Positions 8,132 through 16,770 of a DNA stretch of 64,000 bases are shown here, piece by piece. The stretch comes from DASXVU01 sp963732855. Lineage in GTDB: Archaea > Thermoplasmatota > Thermoplasmata > Methanomassiliicoccales > UBA472. A model generated the notes under the pieces. That model was not told the DNA's origin, did not search any database, and worked only from the letters and a program-made list of their open reading frames with translations. A program made the translations under genes and the position numbers. The stretch is from positions 496,001 to 560,000 of the forward strand of contig CAVTBB010000003.1 of assembly GCA_963732855.1 (NCBI GenBank). Reading direction: 5' to 3'. The first letter of the stretch is position 1. Each line of letters opens with the position of its first letter.

Positions 8132-9841
8132 ATGATGAAAAAGAAAGTAATGATGACATTGGGCGTCATCTTCGCCATTTCGATCATCTTCTCCATGTTC
8201 CCGCTGGCCAGCATGCTCGTGCACTCCACCGATGTCACTGTCACGGTCCGGACAGGGGCAGGGGCCAGCCTGACTACCCAAGCGGATCTGAGCGATCACT
8301 CAACCTTCAGGATCGATAGTGACCTGGACCTGATCTCCGCCGCAACCGCTGAAGGATGGCCCGGAAATGGATCCTTGGCCAGTCCGTTCATCATCGAAAA
8401 TCTAGAGATCAACGCCACGGATTCTTACAACGCTATGTTCATAGGCAATGTCACGGCCAGCTTCACTATCGCCAACTGCTCCTTCTATGGAGCGGATTGC
8501 GCCGATGTGGGCGGTTTCCCGTTCAGTTATGGCACAGGCATCACCATCTACAACGTCACCGGCGCCGTGATCATTCGGAACAATATCTGCAATAAGAACA
8601 GTGAGGGCATCTTCATTTACGGTTCAGCCTCGTTCGTTTTAGAGGACAACACCTGCAACAATAACGATTTCGACGGGATCAATCTGTATGCGTCAAGGTC
8701 AGGTAAGGTCCAGAACAACATATGCAGCGGTAACGCAAACACCGGGATCTACCTTGGCGGGACCAGCACGGGGAATACTGTCGATGGCAACATCTGCGGC
8801 GGGGAAAGCTACGGCATTTACCTGTACGGATCGGGGGCGAACGCATTGACTCACAATGTCTGCAACAATGACGACCATGGAATACTCCTCAGCGTCTCTG
8901 GCAATTGCTCCGTCACGGGCAACACCTGCGGAAGCGCGACCTTTAGCGGCATCACCCTGGAGGGGTCCAATTCAAGCGAGGTCAACGGGAACACCTGCAG
9001 CGACAACGGCTACTATGGCATATTCCTGGACTCATCTAGTGACGACACAGTATCCGGCAACATCTGCGGCGGCAACGATTACTGCGGCATATTCCTGGGC
9101 GGGTCGCACTCTAGCGTCGTCACGTTCAACGCATGCGATTCCAACAGCTATTACGGTGTTTATCTGTTCAGTTCGTGGTCGAACAACATTTCTGGCAACA
9201 GCTGCGACTATAACGAACATTATGGGGTGTACCTTTACAGTGCCAGCATCAACAACACGATTCAAAAGAACATCTGCGACGGGAACGAGGAGGTAGGCAT
9301 CTTTCTGTATAGCTCGGGTACTGGGAACGTCCTCAAGGGCAACGACTGCAGCGGCAACGGCCACTACGGGATCTATCTGTACTCATCGAACCACACCATG
9401 ATCGGCGAAAATCTCTGCCAGTCGAACAAATACTACGGCATCTATCTCTATAATGCCAGCTCCAACAACACCGTGCAGGGTAATGCCTGCAACGCTAACT
9501 TCGATTCTGGGATATTTCTTTATCTGGATTGCGGGAACAACACTATTGATAACAATACCTGCAACGATAATGGCGGCAAGGGCATTTACGTACTCCAGGA
9601 ATGCGCTTACAATACCATCCATGGAAACACCTGCGCAGGGAATTCAGAAGGAATAAGCGTGGACAGCACGAGCATCGGGAACAAGCACTCCGCCAACCTG
9701 GTCAGTTCCGATCGTGACAACAGTGACTGGACATGGATCCTGGCCGGGGCGGTGGTAGTTCTCGCTCTCCTAATGGGGATTTTCCTAGCCATCAAGGCGA
9801 AGGAGAGGGATTCGAAAAGGAATAGGAGAGGCAGAAAGTGA
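8132..9841 (+). CDS. Exported NosD-like parallel beta-helix protein with cysteine ladder
   Basis: The 569-residue protein starts with a basic region and hydrophobic signal (VMMTLGVIFAISIIFSMF) and ends in one transmembrane segment followed by a basic tail (NRRGRK), so it should sit on the outer cell surface. Between lie at least 16 right-handed beta-helix coils of 22-24 residues, each carrying N-x-C followed by a GIYLYxS-type strand (for example NTCSDNGYYGIFLDSSS). The repeats match the NosD/PbH1 type common in archaeal surface proteins. The repeated cysteine in the same place of every coil is notable. The ligand is unknown. ATGs exist at 8132 and 8135; a TATA-like CTAAATAACC lies at about 8069. 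Confidence 0.85.
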   Translation: MMKKKVMMTLGVIFAISIIFSMFPLASMLVHSTDVTVTVRTGAGASLTTQADLSDHSTFRIDSDLDLISAATAEGWPGNGSLASPFIIENLEINATDSYNAMFIGNVTASFTIANCSFYGADCADVGGFPFSYGTGITIYNVTGAVIIRNNICNKNSEGIFIYGSASFVLEDNTCNNNDFDGINLYASRSGKVQNNICSGNANTGIYLGGTSTGNTVDGNICGGESYGIYLYGSGANALTHNVCNNDDHGILLSVSGNCSVTGNTCGSATFSGITLEGSNSSEVNGNTCSDNGYYGIFLDSSSDDTVSGNICGGNDYCGIFLGGSHSSVVTFNACDSNSYYGVYLFSSWSNNISGNSCDYNEHYGVYLYSASINNTIQKNICDGNEEVGIFLYSSGTGNVLKGNDCSGNGHYGIYLYSSNHTMIGENLCQSNKYYGIYLYNASSNNTVQGNACNANFDSGIFLYLDCGNNTIDNNTCNDNGGKGIYVLQECAYNTIHGNTCAGNSEGISVDSTSIGNKHSANLVSSDRDNSDWTWILAGAVVVLALLMGIFLAIKAKERDSKRNRRGRK

Positions 9842-9897
9842 CAATCCATGAACGCAACTGACTTTTCAATTGGCCAGCAGTTGGGTGCGATAAGAGT

Positions 9898-9907
9898 CTT
9901 ATAATAA
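9898..9907 (+). promoter_or_regulatory. TATA-like box for the traB-family gene
   Basis: CTTATAATAA is centred about 27 nt before the ATG at 9930, consistent with a leaderless archaeal transcript. Confidence 0.55.
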
Positions 9908-9929
9908 TCTCGAATCCATTGGCCTCACT

Positions 9930-10643
9930 ATGATAACGCTAGTCGGGGTCGGGCACGTCTTCGACATCGCCGCACAAGTGAAACAGGTCATCCGAGAGAG
10001 GAACCCTGGTGCGGTGGGCATCGAGCTCGACCAGGAACGGTATGAGGCGCTCCGCCATCCTCGGGAGAGGGGGGACGTTCCGTTGCCGTACAGGCTGCTG
10101 GCGTTCATGCAGAAGCGTATGGCCCGCCAGTATGGGGGCGAGGTCGGCAACGAGATGCTGGCTGCCGCCGATGAGGCCAAGGAGATCAACGCCAGTCTGT
10201 TGCTGATCGACGCCGAGGCGGCAAACCTGTTCAACCGGCTTTGGATGGAGATGTCATTCAAGGAGCGGGTGATGCTCATGGTGTCAAGCGTGGGCGGACT
10301 GCTCATGTCGCGAAAGCGCATCGACAACGAGATCGAGAACTTCCAGGACAACGAGACCGTCTACCTGGAGCAGATGGGAAAGGAATTCCCCACGATCAAG
10401 CGGGTGCTCATCGACGAGAGGAACCAGGTCATGGGAACGAGGATAGTCAGTGCGGAAATGCAGTTCGGCAACGTCGTCGCCGTGGTCGGTGACGGCCACA
10501 TCGACGGGATCGTGGCGCTGATCAATCGTCCCGACGTCGAGGTGATCCGCCTTAAAGCGTTAAGAGACCTTCCGATCAAAGACGTCCAAATCGGGTCTGG
10601 CACGTCCGAAGCCCATATCCAGTTCACGGTGAACGCAGAATAG
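9930..10643 (+). CDS. TraB/PrgY-family protein
   Basis: This 237-residue protein matches the TraB family (enterococcal pheromone-shutdown protein PrgY and archaeal/eukaryotic homologues). It opens with the conserved LVGVGHVFDIA histidine motif and GAVGIELDQERYEAL, and has a second motif VVAVVGDGHIDGI near the C-terminus. These GxxH and ELD elements resemble the TIKI/TraB putative metalloprotease core. Archaeal members often carry extra C-terminal membrane segments, which this copy lacks. The physiological substrate in archaea is unknown. Confidence 0.85.
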   Translation: MITLVGVGHVFDIAAQVKQVIRERNPGAVGIELDQERYEALRHPRERGDVPLPYRLLAFMQKRMARQYGGEVGNEMLAAADEAKEINASLLLIDAEAANLFNRLWMEMSFKERVMLMVSSVGGLLMSRKRIDNEIENFQDNETVYLEQMGKEFPTIKRVLIDERNQVMGTRIVSAEMQFGNVVAVVGDGHIDGIVALINRPDVEVIRLKALRDLPIKDVQIGSGTSEAHIQFTVNAE

Positions 10644-10685
10644 GAGAAGAATTAATCATCCGGTCGAGAATACCCATAGAGTTCC

Positions 10686-11351
10686 ATGAAGGTCAACCTG
10701 CTATCTTTCACCAATCAGGCGGAGGTCCTCTGTGCCACCGCCGCGCGGACCTGCTATTCCTCCGACACTCCATCGAAGATACTGGAGAACGTCGATGCCG
10801 GCAAAGCGGGCAAGTTCATCGACAACGTGGTGGGGATGGGGCATCATTCGATCATCGAGCATGCCTACTATACCTTCTCGCTGGAGGGGGTCTCCCGGGC
10901 GATGACGCACCAATTGGTCCGGCACCGTCTGGCATCCTTCTCGCAACAGTCGCAGCGCTACGTGTCGCTGCTCACTCCGGACTTCGTCGTTCCCCCATCC
11001 GTCAAAGGCCAACCGGAGGCGGAAAGGCGGTTCAAGGAGGCGATGGAACAGGCATGGGACGCCTACCAGAAGCTGGCCGAGCTGATCCCGGTCGAGGATG
11101 CCCGGTATGTGCTCCCGAACGCCTGCACCACGAACATAATGGTGACGATGAATGCCCGGGAGCTACTGCATTTCTTTACCATGAGGTGCTGCAACCGGGC
11201 GCAATGGGAGATACGGGAGGTGGCCGACCTCATGCTCGAAGAGGTGCTGAAGGTCTCCCCCTCCATATTCAAAGACGCCGGTCCTGGGTGTGTGCGCGGA
11301 CCCTGTCCCGAGGGCAAGATGTCCTGCGGTCACCCGAGGAAAAAGCATTGA
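10686..11351 (+). CDS. thyX: Flavin-dependent thymidylate synthase
   Basis: ThyX makes dTMP from dUMP using FAD, NADPH and methylenetetrahydrofolate (or an archaeal pterin analogue). The 221-residue protein has the diagnostic RHRxxSxxxxSxRY signature (RHRLASFSQQSQRY, about residues 81-94), preceded by the conserved HHSIIEHAYYTFSLEG segment. No thyA is in the window. An AATTAATC box at about 10648 may be its promoter. The region across its stop codon holds the promoter of the S17e gene. Confidence 0.96.
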   Translation: MKVNLLSFTNQAEVLCATAARTCYSSDTPSKILENVDAGKAGKFIDNVVGMGHHSIIEHAYYTFSLEGVSRAMTHQLVRHRLASFSQQSQRYVSLLTPDFVVPPSVKGQPEAERRFKEAMEQAWDAYQKLAELIPVEDARYVLPNACTTNIMVTMNARELLHFFTMRCCNRAQWEIREVADLMLEEVLKVSPSIFKDAGPGCVRGPCPEGKMSCGHPRKKH

Positions 11352-11356
11352 AAAAG

Positions 11357-11366
11357 GCTTATATAG
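11357..11366 (+). promoter_or_regulatory. TATA-like box for rps17e
   Basis: GCTTATATAG lies just after the thyX stop codon, ~40 nt before the S17e ATG. It predicts a short leader that still contains the AGGT Shine-Dalgarno at about 11391. Confidence 0.6.
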
Positions 11367-11401
11367 ACCGAACTCTTTTGGCGCCCCACTAGGTCGTGAA
11401 T

Positions 11402-11593
11402 ATGGGCAACGTTCGACCAACTTACATCAAGCGTGTCGCGATGGAACTCGTGCAGAAGTACCCCAGGGCAACTTCCGCCGATTTCGAGAACAACAAGGTG
11501 CTGGTATCCAAGCTCACCGACGTTTCGTCGATCGTGATGAGGAACCGTATCGCCGGGTACATATCCCGCTACTGGCAGAACCAGGAATTCTAG
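11402..11593 (+). CDS. rps17e: 30S ribosomal protein S17e
   Basis: This is a small-subunit protein found only in archaea and eukaryotes. The 63-residue protein matches the archaeal S17e core: MGNVRPTYIKR at the start, VRNRIAGYI-type motif (VMRNRIAGYISRY) at the end. A GTG lies six bases upstream, but the ATG at 11402 gives the conserved N-terminus and has AGGT about seven bases before it. It is preceded by its own strong TATA-like box. Confidence 0.95.
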   Translation: MGNVRPTYIKRVAMELVQKYPRATSADFENNKVLVSKLTDVSSIVMRNRIAGYISRYWQNQEF

Positions 11594-11633
11594 GCGATAT
11601 CTATATCATGGCTCCCTAGAATCCAGGTGAGCC

Positions 11634-12596
11634 ATGGTCCGCGCTATCGAGGTCAGCGACCTCACTAGATTTTTCGGGGGAAAAAGAGCTGAACCCAGCA
11701 TAGCCCTCGACCATTTGGACCTCCAGGTCGAGGAGGGCGAGCTTTTCGGTCTGCTCGGGCCCAACGGTGCTGGCAAGACCACACTAATCAAGATCCTGTC
11801 CACGTTGCTATTGCCCTCGTCCGGCTCCGCGAAAGTTCTGGGCTATGACGTGGTCAGGGAAGCGGCCAAGATCCGCCCCCGGATCAACATGGTTTCCGGT
11901 GGCGAGACTTCCGGCTACGGGCTCCTCACGGTCAGGGAGAACCTGTGGATGTTCTCCCAGTTCTATGGCATCCCAGGCAAGGAGGCCAAGGCCACGATCG
12001 ACGAGCTCCTGGTCAAGTTTGACCTATCGGACAAGGGCGATGCCAAGGTGCGCACCATTTCCACCGGCCAACGGCAGAAGATGAATGTGGTGAGGGGCTT
12101 CGTCACCGACCCGGACCTTCTTTACCTAGACGAGCCGACCCTCGGACTTGACGTGAATGCCTCGCTGATTATCCGGGAGCACCTCCGTTCCTGGGTCAAG
12201 GTCAACCAGGGCAAGACGCTGCTGCTTACGACCCATTATATGATCGAGGCGGACGAACTGTGCGATCGGGTCGCCATCATTGACAAGGGACGGATCCTGG
12301 CCTGTGATTCCCCCAAGAACCTGAAGAAACTGATCTCCAGGAACGCCACGTTCAGCATAGAGACCACGCCGTTCGGGGACGTTAACGGTCTGGCGTCCAT
12401 CCGGGGCGTCACTGGGTACTCGGTGGAGGCCACCAGCGAGCACACCGTGATGAAACTGGTCACCGAGGACGAATCCTCCATCTCCGACATCATCTCATAC
12501 CTCACCCAGCGCAATGCGAGGATCATCTCGTTCAATAAGAACGAGCCGACGCTGGAGGATGTGTTCATTCAGATGGTGGGGAGAGGGCTGGAATGA
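11634..12596 (+). CDS. ABC-2 type exporter, ATP-binding protein (DrrA-like)
   Basis: This 320-residue ABC ATPase has Walker A GPNGAGKTT (42-50), signature STGQRQKM (from 143) and Walker B LLYLDEP (162-168), followed by a helical C-terminal region of the DrrA/CcmA type. It powers the two ABC-2 permeases encoded directly downstream. AGGTGA precedes the start codon at ideal spacing, and its stop overlaps the next start (ATGA), so the three proteins form one operon. The exported substrate cannot be read from the sequence; drugs, lipids and surface polymers are all known for this class. Confidence 0.93.
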   Translation: MVRAIEVSDLTRFFGGKRAEPSIALDHLDLQVEEGELFGLLGPNGAGKTTLIKILSTLLLPSSGSAKVLGYDVVREAAKIRPRINMVSGGETSGYGLLTVRENLWMFSQFYGIPGKEAKATIDELLVKFDLSDKGDAKVRTISTGQRQKMNVVRGFVTDPDLLYLDEPTLGLDVNASLIIREHLRSWVKVNQGKTLLLTTHYMIEADELCDRVAIIDKGRILACDSPKNLKKLISRNATFSIETTPFGDVNGLASIRGVTGYSVEATSEHTVMKLVTEDESSISDIISYLTQRNARIISFNKNEPTLEDVFIQMVGRGLE

Positions 12597-13405
12597 TCGA
12601 CTGGCGGCTGAACGGAAGGGCAGTCATCGGGCGGGCGTATCCCCGTGTCCTGGGGGTCATGCGGGAGCCTTCCTGGATCCTATTTGACATATTCCTGCCA
12701 TTGCTTGGCCTCGCCGCTTATATCTTCTACTACCGGGCCATGAACGCGCCTGAGATGTATGCTGGGTTCATCGTCATCGGTGGGGCGATGACCGCCTACT
12801 GGATGAACGTGCTTTGGTCCATGGCGGCTCAGTTCTATTGGGAGAAGGAGGTGGGCAACCTGCAGTTGTACATGATCGCTCCGATGTCCCGCATGAGCGT
12901 CCTCGGGGGCATGGCGTTGGGCGGCATGCTGATGACCACCATCAGGGCGGCATCGACAGTGCTCCTGGGCGTGTTCCTGTTTGGGGTTCGCCTCACACTC
13001 ACGCAGCCGATGCAACTGATTCTGGTGTTCTCCCTGACCCTTATCGCCCTGTATGGCATGGGGATGATGTTCTCATCCCTGTTCCTCATGTGGGGTCGGT
13101 CGGCCATGCAGATGACCTCCCTGCTTCAGGAGCCGATCTATCTGGTGTCCGGGTTCTACTTCCCGGTCCGGGCGTTGGGATACTGGATCGCATTAGGGGC
13201 ATCCATACTACCCATCACCCTTGGTCTGGATGGTATGCGCCAGCTGCTGTTCGGGGTAAGTTCAAACGGGTTCCTGCCGGTCGATGTCGAGATCATCACC
13301 CTGGCGGTGCTGGCGGTTGTATTCTTCGTGTTGGCGAGGCACCTGCTCAAATTCATGGAGGACATGAGCAAGAGGGAAGGGAGGCTGACACTGAGATGGC
13401 AGTGA
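12593..13405 (+). CDS. ABC-2 type transporter permease 1
   Basis: The 270-residue polytopic membrane protein has six predicted hydrophobic spans and the ABC-2 pattern of a conserved last-loop motif (QEPIYLVSGFYFPV) before the final helices. It overlaps the ATPase gene by four bases upstream and the second permease by ten bases downstream, so it should form a heterodimeric channel with it. Confidence 0.88.
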   Translation: MIDWRLNGRAVIGRAYPRVLGVMREPSWILFDIFLPLLGLAAYIFYYRAMNAPEMYAGFIVIGGAMTAYWMNVLWSMAAQFYWEKEVGNLQLYMIAPMSRMSVLGGMALGGMLMTTIRAASTVLLGVFLFGVRLTLTQPMQLILVFSLTLIALYGMGMMFSSLFLMWGRSAMQMTSLLQEPIYLVSGFYFPVRALGYWIALGASILPITLGLDGMRQLLFGVSSNGFLPVDVEIITLAVLAVVFFVLARHLLKFMEDMSKREGRLTLRWQ

Positions 13406-14268
13406 GAGAGCTTCTTGTCAACCATTGGCGCACCTTCCGGTGGGCATCCTGGCTGGGGTGGCAGATGGAGGCCAACTGGACCAACTGGTACCTGTTCGCG
13501 ATCTACTCCATTGCCAAACCAATCGCTGGGACGCTGATCATCGTCATCATGTATCTCATCGTGTTTGGCGGTGTGACCGGCGATCCCACTTTCTTTTCCT
13601 ACATGTATCTGGGCAATGCGTTCTACATATTCATTGGCCAGGCGCTGTTCGGGACGACCTCGGTGATCCATGAGGACCGGGAGCACTATCAGACCCTGAA
13701 GCAGATCTATATGGCCCCGATCAGCCTGTTCGTCTATCTGATCGGGCGAGCGATGGCCAAGATCGCGGTGGCCGGCATGGCGGTCATCATCACCCTTGCC
13801 TTTGGCGTGCTGGCGCTGGGATTGCCACTGGCCTTACTGAACATCGACTGGGCGCTGCTAGCTCTGGCATTGCTCATCGGCCTGCTATGCATGGTCTCCA
13901 TCGGCGTGGCGCTGGCCGGGATAACCTTCCTGACCGCGAAACACGGCTACGGGATCAACGAGGGAGTAGCTGGCATGTTCTATCTGTTCTGCGGGGTCAT
14001 ATTCCCGCTGACCATTCTTCCCAACTGGGGGCAGGCCATTGGTCAGGCCATCCCCATCACCTATTGGCTTGAGATCACCAGAAGGGCCATGCTCCCCGGT
14101 TCGAGCATATCCACCATCAGCGGATTGGGTGAATTTTCCAACATCCAGATACTTACGTTCCTGCTCATCTCCGCAGGCATATTCCTGGTCTTCTCAATCG
14201 GTATATTCAAGTATGCGGACTATCTTGCCAGAAAGAAGGGCAAGCTCGATATGAGCACGTCCTATTGA
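13396..14268 (+). CDS. ABC-2 type transporter permease 2
   Basis: The 290-residue polytopic membrane protein is the second half of the exporter channel. It carries the ABC-2 pattern MFYLFCGVIFPLTILPNWGQ before the last transmembrane helices and ends in a basic tail. The reading frame is open far upstream, but that extension is only the other frame of permease 1; the ATG at 13396 gives a sensible N-terminus within the 10-bp overlap. No gene in the set encodes a substrate-binding protein, as expected for exporters. Confidence 0.88.
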   Translation: MAVRELLVNHWRTFRWASWLGWQMEANWTNWYLFAIYSIAKPIAGTLIIVIMYLIVFGGVTGDPTFFSYMYLGNAFYIFIGQALFGTTSVIHEDREHYQTLKQIYMAPISLFVYLIGRAMAKIAVAGMAVIITLAFGVLALGLPLALLNIDWALLALALLIGLLCMVSIGVALAGITFLTAKHGYGINEGVAGMFYLFCGVIFPLTILPNWGQAIGQAIPITYWLEITRRAMLPGSSISTISGLGEFSNIQILTFLLISAGIFLVFSIGIFKYADYLARKKGKLDMSTSY

Positions 14269-14313
14269 TGCGCGGCGCCGACTGGATGTCGTTTTGACGC
14301 GTTTAGAAAAAAA

Positions 14314-14387
14314 GCCCGAGTGGGGTAGCTTGGATATCCTAGGAGGCTGCGAACCTCCAGACCCGGATTCAAATTCCGGCTCGGGCG
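14314..14387 (+). tRNA. tRNA-Arg (anticodon GCG)
   Basis: The 74-nt cloverleaf has a perfect 7-bp acceptor stem GCCCGAG/CTCGGGC, a D arm GGGT/ATCC, anticodon stem GGAGG/CCTCC with loop CTGCGAA (anticodon GCG), and T arm CCGGA/TCCGG with loop TTCAAAT. The CCA end is not encoded. It reads CGC (and CGU) codons. Confidence 0.93.
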
Positions 14388-14535
14388 CTTCACACTTTTC
14401 GTCTAAGATGCATTGGATGAGCAGAATATCGTTCATACTCATATGCAACGGCTTTAGGTAATATCCGATTCTGCCGATGCTTTCACCCCCATAACCGGGT
14501 TCCTGGGATTGTAAAGCAGCGGCAGGTTTGCAGAG

Positions 14536-16491
14536 CTATGAGCCGATACCAGAGGATGACACATCTAGTCCAATTTGACTCCAACCGATTCTGCGATTCT
14601 CAAGGTTTCCTGGCGGCAATATTCGGGAGATCTCCTCCTCTGGCACTTCGAACACCCTCGCCAGCTGGGACGACACTTTGCTCCTTTCGGCGCGGGAAGG
14701 TTTGATGATGAAATACTTCGTGGAGTGCTCCTGGATCGCAGAGAGCGGGCCGCACATGATCTTCCGGGCGCCTTCATGGGTGATCTCACCCAGCGCCAGT
14801 TCCAACGGCAGGTGGTGGGCGTAGTTACGTTTGCCCCTTATAACGAAACCACCGCGCGGCACGAACTCACCTGCGTCAGGCGTCTTGGTCACTTGGTCGG
14901 GTTCGACCCAGTAAGCCGTTCCTTCGCTCACTCCGGCGTTCCAGGCCTTCGAATGCGCCAATGCGAAAAGGCAGAGCTCGCGCAGCTCTTCCTCGGTGGC
15001 AGTACCGCCGTCCTTCAGTATCGTTGACGGTGCGCCATGGACATCGGCGTGAGCGTACCGGTCCTTCGAGGTCAAGTGTTTCTTTACCGCCTGGTCGTTT
15101 GTGCGCGCGTCACGGCCTGCGATCACGAGCTTCCCCCCCGAGGTAATGAACCATTTATACGCCTCGAACCAGAACCGTTTCGTCGGCTTCTGTTCCTTGA
15201 CGGCGGTGCGGGCGATAGCCTCCCCTTTCTTCCTGCGTGAGGCGATCTTTAGCTCCGTCTCCTTGGCCGCCTGTTCCGCTCCGACCAGTTTAGACTTGGC
15301 CTCCTTCGCCTCGAGGAATAGGAGGTTGGCGTTCTCCTCCAGATTGGCGGTATAGTCCACTTTCACCTCGTACTCGCCCATCTTGACCGTTGCGGTATGA
15401 CCCTTCGGGTCGACCGCGACCACTCCGGGCATGTTCATCATGGAGGACCTTATTGCCTCCCAGTCTCCCAGGGAAGCGAGCTCCTTTAGCCGGGCGAGAG
15501 TATCCGTTGCCAATTGATAATTGATGTATAGCGAGTTCGCTCGGTCGGCCAGCCGTTCTGATTCCTCACGCTGCCGGGTCACGTTCTGCCTCATCTGTTC
15601 CATCTGACGCAGCAGCCGTTCCAATTCCTCGTCCTTCTCTTCTTTCTTCTCTTCCACCCGGACACTTTTTACGAACAGGTCCATAGCTGCGGACAGGGTG
15701 GGCATTGGTTCCGATCGTAGAGATGCATGGAGGCGGAGCTCGATCGGTGACAGGTCCACAGGCAAATCGCCGTCGAAGATCAATCTCGGGCTCGGCGAAG
15801 TGGCAATAACGCCAAGTATCTCACCGATGCACCTGAACAGGTCGTTAATCTCCGTATCCGTCAGGGTCTTGGCCTTGCGGGACTTGTCGATCCCGGCCCT
15901 AAGGCAGACCTCCTCCGCGTATTGCCCGCCAATATTTGCCGATGTCGCCAGCGTGCGCACAACGTCTGCTGTGGAGCCTGCTATGGCCTTCTTGAATCCT
16001 TCCTGGTCCTCCATCTTTGGGTCGAAACGGGAAAGTGGGAATTGGTAGTCAGCGCCGATGAGGACGTCACGATGGCGCCATTTTTTCTGTTCGATGCAGT
16101 TGAGGATCTTGCCGTCCCCAACGATGAGAAGGTTCCCCTCGCCGAACAGTTCGAAGATTATGTCGAAGGCCGCTTCCTTGTTGGCCACCTTCATGACCAG
16201 TATACGATCGAACTCACGTTGATGGACCGATTGGACGCGTGCGTTTCCAAGTAGCTTGCGGGCATGAACGGCGAAGCTCGAAGGGATGTCTGGAGCATCC
16301 GGTTTTGATTCGGGCGCGAAGAGCCATTTCGTGTCTTTAAAATAGAGTTCCCTCTTCCCCTGCTGGGTGTTGATCCGGAATAGGACGTTCCGCTTATCCC
16401 AGTTGAACACCTTGTCGACGAAACCTCCGACAAGCGCCTGCATCTCGCCCGACATCGCCATGATGTCGAACGCGTTCATCTCTCCCTTCAT
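14536..16491 (-). CDS. rqcH: RqcH/NEMF-family ribosome quality control protein (NFACT)
   Basis: RqcH (Rqc2/NEMF/fibronectin-binding-like) binds stalled large ribosomal subunits and directs addition of C-terminal degradation tails. The 651-residue protein has the family architecture: NFACT-N/HhH region (NAFDIMAMSGEMQAL at the start), a charged coiled coil near residues 278-320, and the C-terminal NFACT-R (DUF814) domain beginning at KRFWFEAYKWF with GRDARTNDQAVKKH and YAHADVHGAPS. The start at 16491 was chosen because archaeal homologues begin with a similar MKxEM before the DxxA helix; an ATG at 16479 is possible. Confidence 0.92.
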   Translation of the reverse strand: MKGEMNAFDIMAMSGEMQALVGGFVDKVFNWDKRNVLFRINTQQGKRELYFKDTKWLFAPESKPDAPDIPSSFAVHARKLLGNARVQSVHQREFDRILVMKVANKEAAFDIIFELFGEGNLLIVGDGKILNCIEQKKWRHRDVLIGADYQFPLSRFDPKMEDQEGFKKAIAGSTADVVRTLATSANIGGQYAEEVCLRAGIDKSRKAKTLTDTEINDLFRCIGEILGVIATSPSPRLIFDGDLPVDLSPIELRLHASLRSEPMPTLSAAMDLFVKSVRVEEKKEEKDEELERLLRQMEQMRQNVTRQREESERLADRANSLYINYQLATDTLARLKELASLGDWEAIRSSMMNMPGVVAVDPKGHTATVKMGEYEVKVDYTANLEENANLLFLEAKEAKSKLVGAEQAAKETELKIASRRKKGEAIARTAVKEQKPTKRFWFEAYKWFITSGGKLVIAGRDARTNDQAVKKHLTSKDRYAHADVHGAPSTILKDGGTATEEELRELCLFALAHSKAWNAGVSEGTAYWVEPDQVTKTPDAGEFVPRGGFVIRGKRNYAHHLPLELALGEITHEGARKIMCGPLSAIQEHSTKYFIIKPSRAERSKVSSQLARVFEVPEEEISRILPPGNLENRRIGWSQIGLDVSSSGIGS

Positions 16492-16565
16492 TAGAGTCCC
16501 CTAGCATCTGGGCGGACAAAAGGGTTTGCCATTGGGACCGTCGGTATCGCTCCACAATTAGGAAA

Positions 16566-16574
16566 GATTTATCA
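16566..16574 (+). promoter_or_regulatory. TATA-like box for tRNA-Thr
   Basis: GATTTATCA is centred about 32 nt before the tRNA-Thr 5' end, in the divergent gap after the rqcH start. Confidence 0.5.
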
Positions 16575-16601
16575 ATAGTAATCAGGTTGGGGAGTGACAC
16601 T

Positions 16602-16673
16602 GCCACTGTGGCTTAGAGGTATAGCGATGCCTTGGTAAGGCATAGGTCGAGGGTTCAATTCCCTCCAGTGGCT
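16602..16673 (+). tRNA. tRNA-Thr (anticodon GGT)
   Basis: The 72-nt cloverleaf has acceptor stem GCCACTG/CAGTGGC, anticodon stem ATGCC/GGCAT with loop TTGGTAA (anticodon GGT), and T stem GAGGG/CCCTC with loop TTCAATT. A T5 run follows at 16675-16679 and may end transcription. The CCA end is not encoded. Confidence 0.93.
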
Positions 16674-16770
16674 CTTTTTCCAGTTTCCGGATCGGTCGTC
16701 GATCACTTCTTCAGACAATAGTGAAATAGTTGGCGCTGCCTTGTTCGTTCGGATTCTTGGTGATTGAGGG

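Noticed and set aside
8580..9640. Regular ~70-base periodicity that could suggest a CRISPR-like or tandem array
   Set aside because: Periodicity follows beta-helix coils in a long open frame; units are degenerate and there are no spacers or cas genes.
12814..13395. N-terminal extension of the second ABC-2 permease
   Set aside because: It overlaps permease 1 in another frame and is hydrophilic and histidine-rich; the ATG at 13396 gives a normal permease.
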